Positions 1 through 5,478 of a stretch of 6,720 bases of DNA are shown here, one piece after another; positions within the stretch are counted from its first letter, which is position 1, and every line of letters starts with the position of its first letter. Source of the DNA: an uncultured Rhodospirillales bacterium. GTDB taxonomy: Bacteria > Pseudomonadota > Alphaproteobacteria > CALMVH01. Location: assembly GCA_937873165.1 (NCBI GenBank), contig CALMVH010000278.1:1-6720 (forward strand), read 5' to 3'. A program made the translations under genes and the position numbers. The notes under the pieces were generated by a model that saw only the letters and a list, made by a program, of their open reading frames with translations, made no database searches and was not told the origin of the DNA.

Positions 1-1254
1 AACCCGTTTTCAAACTCCGCCGTCTGCCGGTTAACGAGCATCTCCTTCTGATAGTTGTGTGTCTCATAGGGCGTGACGGCGTAGACCCCATCCCGCTTGA
101 GATCCTGGATCAACTGGGCGCCCGAGGCTTTGTCCTCGATCAGGATGTGCTGGGGATTGTATTTGTCAGCCAACATCTGCACGGCGCGTTTCAATTCGGG
201 GTATTCCAGCCGTTCACGATAGACGTCGACAATGTAATAACCCTTTGGCGTCACGCGGCAGGTCACGCAGACGCTATGATCGGCCAGCTGGTGCGCCTTG
301 ATTGCCGTATCCCAGCTTTGTACGAGGTAGCCGGTTTCCGGCAGGTCCTCGGGCTTGTAGTAGCACAGCCAACGGGTTTTGATCATGGCGCCGCCGGGCG
401 GTATTGGATTCTGCTGGTACTGAGCCTGGAAATTATAATCGCTCATCGTTCTGCGCAGGCGATCGAGGGCCTCCAGCGGTTCGCGATTGGGCTGTAACGC
501 CTCCCCGCGCGCCCGGCCGAACCGACCGGTGCCAAGGGCGGTACGAACTTCGTATTCTTCGTTTTCCTCAGCGATGGCGGGGAACGAGAGGACCTTCCAG
601 TCCTCCTGCTCCAGGATGTGACCGGCCAGGTCGTCCTGATGCAATCGCTGCATGATGAGGATGATACAGCCCGTTTGTTTATTGTTCAGGCGGCTGAGCA
701 GAGTGTTTTGGTAGAATTCATTCACGTCGCGCCGCCGTACTTCAGATAGGGCTTCGTCAGGCTTCAGCGGGTCGTCGATGATGATCACATCCGCCCCGCG
801 GCCGGTAACCGATCCGCCGACCGACACCGCCAAACGGTAGCCGTTTGCCGTGGTCGCGAAGTCGTTCACCGCCATCTTGTCGGGTGCTATGCGCGTCTCG
901 AACAACTGTTTATAGAACGGGCTCTGCATCAAGTTGCGAGTATGCCGGGCGAATTCTTGCGAAAGGTCCTGCCCGTAGCTGACGCACATCATTTGAGTTG
1001 AGGGATGATGACCCAGCCAATACGCCGGCAACGCGACTGAAGCAGCTATGGACTTCATGCTGCGCGGTGGAATGATTGATAATCAGCCGGCGTGTGCGGC
1101 CCTCCATGCAGTCCTGCAGGGCTTCCGCCAATACTTCCAAATGCCAGTTGTATTCGAACCGGGTTTCTGGATGAAGCTCCAGGAATGACCGGTGCAGGAA
1201 CGTTAAATAATCCTGCCGCAGCAGCCTTTGAAAGGTCGAGGAGGGGTCACGCAT
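1..1254 (-). pseudogene. Phage large terminase subunit, frameshifted and partial
   Basis: The product would be the packaging motor: an ATPase that pumps phage DNA into the capsid and a nuclease that cuts it. Residues 1-60 read from 1254 to 1075. One extra base at about 1074 then shifts the frame, and the original frame ends at 910 after 54 foreign residues. Skipping that base restores a continuous frame to the left edge, giving 417 residues in all. In the corrected reading, Walker A is PPRSMKS (62-68), Walker B is DVIIIDDP (155-162), a motif III-like segment is ILIMQRLHQDDLAG (198-211), and the RNase H-like nuclease has SWDTA (D315) and IEDKASG (373-379). The final nuclease acid lies beyond the window. 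The long stretch of well-kept sequence after the shift means the damage is recent, or is a sequencing error. A restart at the ATG at 1058 would give a protein without the P-loop arginine side of Walker A. This is a Terminase_6-type protein, and the family call is firm. Confidence 0.5.
1069..1080 (-). other. One-base frameshift in the terminase Walker A codons
   Basis: The minus strand reads ATC AAT C ATT CCA CCG CGC AGC here. The family pattern is I-I-N followed by I-P-P-R-S-M-K-S, which needs the single C at 1074 (or a neighbouring base) removed. As written, the frame gives INHSTAQHEV and loses the ATP-binding loop. There is no homopolymer run at the site and no classic slippery heptamer or rare-codon or stop context for programmed shifting. 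Confidence 0.5.
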
Positions 1255-1630
1255 GAGGGGATTCCGCTTTCAGCAGATCGAGCCTTAGCATCACCAGTTC
1301 CAGCACCTCGCGGTCGCGGCTGGTAAATTCGGCTGTACTTGCCTTTGTCTCGGAACGGGCTTGAACCTGCGCTGCCCAGCCATGAACGATCTGTGCCGCC
1401 TTCAAGTCTCCCGTCATAGCTGCCTTGTGGATCGTTTGCCTGATGGTTACCTGCAGTTTTGTGCGCGTCCTCTTCTTGCCGTTTTCATTGATGACGACGG
1501 GCGCATTCAATTCCTCTTCCAGAATGGTGATGATGTTCTTCGAGCCCTTCGGCCTGCCTGCTGGATTGCCGGATTTTCCCTTGGAAAATTGACGGTGTTT
1601 CGGCGGCTGCCCGTATCCGGTTTCAGACAT
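1247..1630 (-). CDS. DUF5681 protein, probable small terminase subunit
   Basis: This 127-residue protein carries the DUF5681 signature near its N-terminus: PPKHRQFSKGKSGNPAGRPK at residues 9-28, followed by a basic, then helical region. DUF5681 proteins are regularly encoded just before phage large terminase genes, and the basic N-terminus fits DNA binding. A role as the small subunit that recognises phage DNA for packaging is inferred from this position and not proven. The length is usual for the family and no defect is visible. The start is well supported by a strong ribosome binding site. The gene overlaps the methyltransferase stop by 8 bases (ATGTCTGA) and the large terminase start by 8 bases (ATGCGTGA), so the three genes form one coupled unit. 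The part encoded near 1260-1345 is a charged helix (SRDREVLELVMLRLDLLKAE). Confidence 0.5.
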   Translation of the reverse strand: MSETGYGQPPKHRQFSKGKSGNPAGRPKGSKNIITILEEELNAPVVINENGKKRTRTKLQVTIRQTIHKAAMTGDLKAAQIVHGWAAQVQARSETKASTAEFTSRDREVLELVMLRLDLLKAESPHA

Positions 1631-2522
1631 GATCCGCCTCCCGAGCCGTCGCGAAGTCCACGAAGGTCTGGCCTGTGCCAGCCAGGATGGCAGTGTCGCC
1701 TGTCCAGGCCTCCCATCGGCGGATGATGGTGTCGGCATACAGCGGATCAATCTCCAGGCCGCAGCAGCTTCGTCCGACGCGTTCGGCGGCGATCAGGGTC
1801 GTGCCGCTGCCGAGGAATGGGTCCAGCACCAGGTCGCCGCGCGCGGTGCAGTCGAGAATGGCGTCCGCTACCATGGCGACCGGCTTCACCGTCGGATGAA
1901 GCGCCAGGAGATTCCCTTCATCGCCCTTCCGGCCGAAGGCGGCGGGGCTGGTATAGGTCCACAGGTTCGTCCGGTTCCTGCCGTGTTTGCCGAGTTCGAC
2001 ATTGTTACGATGCGGAGCGACGCCATTCTTGAATACGAAGACCAGCTCGTGCTGGCTGCGGTAGAGCGATCCCATGCCAGCGCTGGTCTTCGCCCACACG
2101 CAGACATTCTTCAGTTCCGAATAGGCACTCCCGGCGGCTATCATCTCGCCCATGTGACGCCAATCCATGCAGATGTAGTGCAGGGACCCATCCGTCGTAT
2201 GCCCCGCCATCGCGGAGAAGACGGTTCTCAGGAATTCCCTGAACTCGGCCGGCGTCATCTCGCCCGAGGCCATGACGAACTCTCGATGCTTGATCTTGCC
2301 AAGGCCTCCGACATTGCCGTCGATCGGCACGTTGTAGGGCGGATCGGTGAACACCATCGCGGCACGCCGGTCCATAATAAGGTCGGCCCATGCCTGCGGA
2401 TCGAGCGCGTTGCCGCAGAGAAGGCGGTGACGGCCAAGCGCCCAGAGATCGCCGACACGGCAGACCGGCGGCCCAGGCTTGGGTTCGGGTAGAGCGTCGG
2501 CGGCATCGCTTTGATGAGCCAC
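1623..2522 (-). CDS. Beta-class N6-adenine/N4-cytosine DNA methyltransferase lacking its ParB-like N-terminus
   Basis: The enzyme transfers a methyl group from AdoMet to an amino group of adenine or cytosine in DNA. Numbered from the GTG at 2522 (299 residues), the catalytic motif DPPYN is at 60-64, HPTVKP at 209-214 and the AdoMet-binding DPFLGSGTT at 234-242. The catalytic motif before the AdoMet motif is the beta-class order, as in CcrM-type enzymes. VGDLWALGRHRLLCGNA at 23-39 normally follows a ParB-like nuclease domain of roughly 150-200 residues in phage and island versions, and that domain is absent here. The catalytic domain looks complete, so activity is possible. The true start is unclear. 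The frame is open back to a GTG at 2714 nested in the nuclease gene start, and in-frame ATGs lie at 2699 and 2564, but residues encoded before about 2516 are off-frame nuclease sequence. No good Shine-Dalgarno sequence precedes 2522. The stop overlaps the DUF5681 gene start by 8 bases, a sign of phage-type operon membership. Confidence 0.5.
   Translation of the reverse strand: MAHQSDAADALPEPKPGPPVCRVGDLWALGRHRLLCGNALDPQAWADLIMDRRAAMVFTDPPYNVPIDGNVGGLGKIKHREFVMASGEMTPAEFREFLRTVFSAMAGHTTDGSLHYICMDWRHMGEMIAAGSAYSELKNVCVWAKTSAGMGSLYRSQHELVFVFKNGVAPHRNNVELGKHGRNRTNLWTYTSPAAFGRKGDEGNLLALHPTVKPVAMVADAILDCTARGDLVLDPFLGSGTTLIAAERVGRSCCGLEIDPLYADTIIRRWEAWTGDTAILAGTGQTFVDFATAREADHV
1637..1642 (-). promoter_or_regulatory. 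Shine-Dalgarno sequence of the DUF5681 gene
   Basis: GGGAGG on the minus strand lies 6 bases before the ATG at 1630, within the last codons of the methyltransferase gene. It is the strongest ribosome binding site seen in the window. It fixes the start at 1630 rather than at an in-frame upstream start at 1750, which would add 40 residues lying inside the methyltransferase gene. Confidence 0.5.
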
Positions 2523-2530
2523 CTGTAGCG
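2505..2530. other. Recombination seam between defence cassette and phage-type cassette
   Basis: On the minus strand, the nuclease-like frame reads FERLYA up to about 2527 and then turns into nonsense. A different frame becomes recognisable as methyltransferase from about 2516 (HQSDAADALPEPKPGPP). Both genes are broken here: the nuclease lacks its 3' part and the methyltransferase lacks the ParB-like 5' part usual for its class. No inverted repeat, target duplication or attachment-like core is visible in the 30 bases around it. A deletion or illegitimate recombination fits better than a clean integration. An assembly join cannot be excluded from sequence alone. Confidence 0.5.
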
Positions 2531-2718
2531 TATAGCCGCTCGAAGATGCCACGCTCCTCGCCATGCTGCGGGACGCGGCCGTGTTGATCGGTGAAACGCT
2601 GAATCTCCTCGAAGCCTGCGACGATGCGTTCTTCGCGCGCGGAGCGTCCAGCCTTCTTTTTGGGCTGAGCAAAATCCGCGAGTTCATCCCGCAGCTCATC
2701 AAGGTCGAGGTCACTCAT
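2527..2718 (-). pseudogene. N-terminal remnant of a GIY-YIG nuclease family protein
   Basis: Only the first 64 residues, from MSDLDLDELR to FERLYA, look like a natural protein. They match the N-terminus that I recall for GIY-YIG nuclease family proteins encoded directly after this helicase type. The signature is GRSAREERIVAGFEEIQRF at 24-42, then HGRVPQHGEERGIFERLYA at 46-64. In those relatives the next residues begin VRLDRL, and the catalytic GIY-YIG domain lies near the C-terminus of a protein of roughly 400 residues. Here the match stops after A64, and the frame continues as unrelated arginine-rich sequence to a stop at 2005, out of frame inside the methyltransferase gene. The nuclease domain is therefore missing. 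The identification rests on memory of relatives, because no catalytic residue is in the fragment. It could also be a short accessory protein, but the abrupt loss of natural sequence at the seam argues for truncation. Confidence 0.5.
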
Positions 2719-4765
2719 AGCGGCCCTCATCCTTGAAGCGCACGAAGGCGGCTGCGCCTTCGGCCAACAGCTTTTCCCAGGCATCGGTCGAGCTGATCGA
2801 GGGCAGCCGTCCGCGCTCCTTCTTGAACTTGACCGCGCGCACGGCGTATTCCTTCGCTTCCTCCGGCGTCAGCGTGGTGCGCTTCGCGGCAATCGCGGCC
2901 TTCACCTGTTGCAGACGTTCCTCGTTCATCGTCTTAGCGAGGATTGAATAGGCTTCCTTGAATGGGTTGATGCGGTCAATCAGGTCGATATCGAGTTCGC
3001 GCACGTCCATCGCAAACTTGCGTACGCCGTCGATCAGGGCGGTGTTGGCGGTGGGTTCGCCGCTCACGCGATCGAGCATTGATTGCTTGGCTTGCTGCGT
3101 GATGTTGAGCGCGGCGATAGCGTGCTGGCGTACCGCCTCCTGATCTTCGTCGCTTAGCTCCGGATATTTGTCCTTCACGATTTTGCCCATGCGAACCTGC
3201 GTCAGTTCTTCGGGCACCAGCTCGTCGTCAAAAAGACCGCGCTCGATCGTCGTCTTGTCCTGCACGAAGGCGGCGATCACCTCGTTCAAATCCTGCTGAC
3301 AGATACGCGCAGCCTCGTGACTCTTGGGCTCGACAAGGCCCTTGATCTCGAACTGGAAGGCGCCACGTTCCTCACTGAAACCTACATTACATTTGTTCGG
3401 ATCGTAGCCGCCTTCACCATAGTCGAAGCCTTCGGTCGGCCCACTCTGCGGATTCTTTGGCTTGAACTCGAAGCGCGGGGCAAGCACCTGCTCCATGAGG
3501 AGGCTGGCGGCGATGGCCTTCAACGTGTCATTGACGGCTTCCGTCACGGCCTCCTCGGCCGCGTCGGGTTCGGCGATCAGGTTGGTGAAGTGCGCGCGGG
3601 TCTTGTTCGGCGCATCGCGGGTCGCGCGCCCGATGATCTGCACGATCTCGGTTAGACTGGAGCGATAGCCCACCGTCAAAGCGTGCTCGCACCAAATCCA
3701 GTCGAAGCCTTCTTTGGCCATGCCGAGCGCGATGATGATGTCCACATGATCGCGGTTGTTCTTCTGCGCAGGGTCTTTCAGAGCAAGGGAAACGCGGTCG
3801 CGCTTGTTCGCGTCGTCATCGACCAAATCGGCGATGCGCAGCGTTCGACCGTCCGGTGTTTCGACAAGCTGGAAGCCCGTGGCGGCGTCGATGCCCTGCC
3901 AATCGCCGAGCGCACCGATGATATGTTCCACTTCCTTGATCTTGTCCTTTGTACTCTCGCGTGAATTGACGTTCGGAATGTGGATAATGGTTTTCTCGGA
4001 GGGGTCGAGGACGGCGAGAATGTCGTCGGCATAAGAGTCGGAATAGAAGAAGTAGCCGATATCGAGCTGCTTCAAATATTCGTAGCCGTTGAGCTGTTCG
4101 TAGTAGGTGTAGGTGACAGACTCGAATTTCACCTCATCCTGCGGGGCCAACACCGGCACGGTGTCGCCACGGAAATAGGACCCCGTCATTGCCACGATAT
4201 GCGTCTTCTCGCGGGCGATCAGTTGGCCAAGATGCTGGCCGAGTTTGCTGTCGGGATCGGCTGAAACGTGATGGAACTCGTCTACGGCGATGAGCCGGTT
4301 GTCGAACGCCTGCAGGCCGAACCTGTCCACGGCGAAACGGAAGGTGGCGTGGGTGCAAACCAGCACCTTATCATCGCTGCCTAAGAACACCTCCACAGAA
4401 TTGACTTTACCGCCATTGTCGCCGCCTGGCGCGTTGCAAAGATTCCACCTCGGCTCGACATGCCAATCCGCCCAAAAGCCGTATCGAGTCAGTGGTTCGT
4501 CGTTGAAGCTCGCGCCGATGCGCCTTTCCGGCACGACGATGATGGCTTGCTTGAGCCCCTGATTGGCAAGCTTGTCGAGCGCGACGAACATGAGCGCGCG
4601 GCTCTTACCCGACGCCGGCGGGGACTTGATGAGTAGATATTGCTCGCCGCGCTTCTCATAGACGCGCTCCTGCATGGGCCGCATCCCGAGGGCATTAGCC
4701 TTAGTCGAGCTGCCGTTGTGAACGTAGGAAACGGAGATGGAGGGACTGGAAACTCGCGAGCTCAT
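2711..4765 (-). CDS. SF2 DEAD/DEAH-type helicase of a restriction-like operon
   Basis: This is an intact 684-residue ATP-dependent nucleic acid helicase or translocase. Motifs appear in the expected order: Walker A (PPASGKS, 49-55), motif II (DEFH, 162-165), a TGS-type motif III (MTGSY, 193-197), motif V (ALGMAKEGFDW, 346-356) and motif VI (QIIGRATRD, 376-384). The arginines of motif VI are present, so ATPase activity is likely. The 300-residue C-terminal part is charged and helical and ends with a GRLP...WEKLLAEG segment at 652-670. No nuclease motif is visible in it. The first ATG is preferred because the SISVSYVHNG segment at 10-19 is conserved in related proteins as I recall them. The start overlaps the preceding stop by 4 bases, and the stop overlaps the next start by 8 bases. 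I infer that it drives DNA recognition or translocation for a partner nuclease. Close relatives, as I recall them, sit beside MmeI-like methyltransferases and GIY-YIG nucleases. No disrupting mutation was seen. Confidence 0.5.
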   Translation of the reverse strand: MSSRVSSPSISVSYVHNGSSTKANALGMRPMQERVYEKRGEQYLLIKSPPASGKSRALMFVALDKLANQGLKQAIIVVPERRIGASFNDEPLTRYGFWADWHVEPRWNLCNAPGGDNGGKVNSVEVFLGSDDKVLVCTHATFRFAVDRFGLQAFDNRLIAVDEFHHVSADPDSKLGQHLGQLIAREKTHIVAMTGSYFRGDTVPVLAPQDEVKFESVTYTYYEQLNGYEYLKQLDIGYFFYSDSYADDILAVLDPSEKTIIHIPNVNSRESTKDKIKEVEHIIGALGDWQGIDAATGFQLVETPDGRTLRIADLVDDDANKRDRVSLALKDPAQKNNRDHVDIIIALGMAKEGFDWIWCEHALTVGYRSSLTEIVQIIGRATRDAPNKTRAHFTNLIAEPDAAEEAVTEAVNDTLKAIAASLLMEQVLAPRFEFKPKNPQSGPTEGFDYGEGGYDPNKCNVGFSEERGAFQFEIKGLVEPKSHEAARICQQDLNEVIAAFVQDKTTIERGLFDDELVPEELTQVRMGKIVKDKYPELSDEDQEAVRQHAIAALNITQQAKQSMLDRVSGEPTANTALIDGVRKFAMDVRELDIDLIDRINPFKEAYSILAKTMNEERLQQVKAAIAAKRTTLTPEEAKEYAVRAVKFKKERGRLPSISSTDAWEKLLAEGAAAFVRFKDEGRYE
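2724..2728 (-). promoter_or_regulatory. Probable ribosome binding site of the truncated nuclease gene
   Basis: Reading the minus strand, GAGGG lies 5 bases before the ATG at 2718, inside the end of the helicase gene. A second purine run, AAGGA at 2730-2734, lies 11 bases before the ATG. Together with the 8-base overlap of stop and start (ATGAGTGA, 2711-2718), this supports 2718 as the original start of the nuclease gene. It also shows that ribosomes are still brought to this point, just upstream of the seam with the phage-type methyltransferase. Confidence 0.5.
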
Positions 4766-5478
4766 TTCGTGGCGCTGTTGCGGGTGGGATTGTGGGCAGG
4801 GAAGAGCCGTGTCTGAACAAGCATCTCTACATCGCTCATAAGAGGCTTAATATCATCTTCGTAGATTTTCCAGGCTTCGCCGCGCAGATTTGATGCTGCA
4901 TAGATTTCCGGATCGTCAAAATCCAATTTCCTATTAATCCAGGACTTCCAAATCAGATCATCTATGCGCCGGAACTTGTCCTTTAATTCTGGCTCCAAGA
5001 AGATGCTGTGAGCTTGAACGTGCTCGTGGAAGTCCACAAAATCGCTGTGTGCTTCCTGCAAGAACCGAAGATCTAAAATCCGGCTGTAGGCCGAGGTCTT
5101 ATCGCTCTCCTTGGTTAAAAAGTTTGTCTCGGCTTCCGAAAGGTCCGAGCGCCGAATCCAATCCTCAAGCACCGCATCAGGCATGCGAATTAGATCGGGC
5201 ATCTGCTTGAAGGCAACGATCGCACGCTGAAGGCTTGCGATTGCCTTGTTTAGCTTTGACCAGAGCTCAGGAAAGACAATGTACTCCTTATCATGCAGTT
5301 TCAATTTCCTGGCGGCCAGCACGGAAATCTCAGATTTAACGGTCTCTAAATCCTTGGCCAACTCGTGCTCAATCCAGCTTTTCCCGAAAAACCGGAACAG
5401 GCCGAAGGCGACGACGGCACCCCCACCACCAGCTGTGATGAGTTTGCCGAGCAAGCTAAATAGCTGATCAGGAGTCAT
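4762..5478 (-). CDS. Small membrane-anchored protein of unknown function in a defence operon
   Basis: I do not recognise a named family with known function. The 238-residue protein starts with a short polar stretch, then a glycine-rich hydrophobic segment at about residues 10-31 (GKLITAGGGGAVVAFGLFRF at 11-30) that looks like a single N-terminal membrane anchor. The rest is charged and mostly helical, with a possible coiled coil at about 35-60, and probably faces the cytoplasm. Similar anchored proteins of unknown role occur in defence islands; this is general recollection, not a search result. The ATG overlaps the methyltransferase stop by 4 bases, and the stop overlaps the helicase start by 4 bases. 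Translation is therefore probably coupled, and no convincing Shine-Dalgarno sequence precedes the start. Hand-counted GC on sample lines is 42-50 percent, well below the helicase at about 60 percent, so this gene may have a separate origin. It could be a sensor, a scaffold or an effector; nothing in the sequence decides. Confidence 0.5.
   Translation of the reverse strand: MTPDQLFSLLGKLITAGGGGAVVAFGLFRFFGKSWIEHELAKDLETVKSEISVLAARKLKLHDKEYIVFPELWSKLNKAIASLQRAIVAFKQMPDLIRMPDAVLEDWIRRSDLSEAETNFLTKESDKTSAYSRILDLRFLQEAHSDFVDFHEHVQAHSIFLEPELKDKFRRIDDLIWKSWINRKLDFDDPEIYAASNLRGEAWKIYEDDIKPLMSDVEMLVQTRLFPAHNPTRNSATK

Noticed and set aside
57..497. A 146-codon plus-strand open frame near the left edge
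   Set aside because: The opposite strand encodes the conserved nuclease half of the large terminase in a continuous frame once the upstream frameshift is corrected. The plus-strand product matches nothing I know.
1069..1080. Programmed ribosomal frameshifting in the terminase
   Set aside because: The site has no slippery heptamer, no stop codon in the decoding site and no rare-codon context. A shift inside the Walker A loop is not a known regulatory arrangement for terminases.
1247..1750. A longer start at 1750 for the DUF5681 protein
   Set aside because: The added 40 residues lie in another frame of the methyltransferase end and look unnatural. The strong ribosome binding site before 1630 and the MSETGYGQPPK start fit the family.
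1629..2492. A 287-codon open frame on the plus strand opposite the methyltransferase
   Set aside because: It is the antisense shadow of a gene with clear catalytic motifs. Its translation is rich in R, G, H and A with no recognisable motif, and long antisense frames are common in GC-rich genes.
2490..2540. A phage attachment site or transposon end at the seam
   Set aside because: No integrase, transposase, inverted repeat, target duplication or tRNA sequence is visible near the seam, and both genes are truncated, which a clean site-specific integration would not explain.
3317..4264. Several plus-strand open frames of 90-112 codons inside the helicase region
   Set aside because: They are antisense to the intact helicase, have no plausible ribosome binding context and show no domain features.
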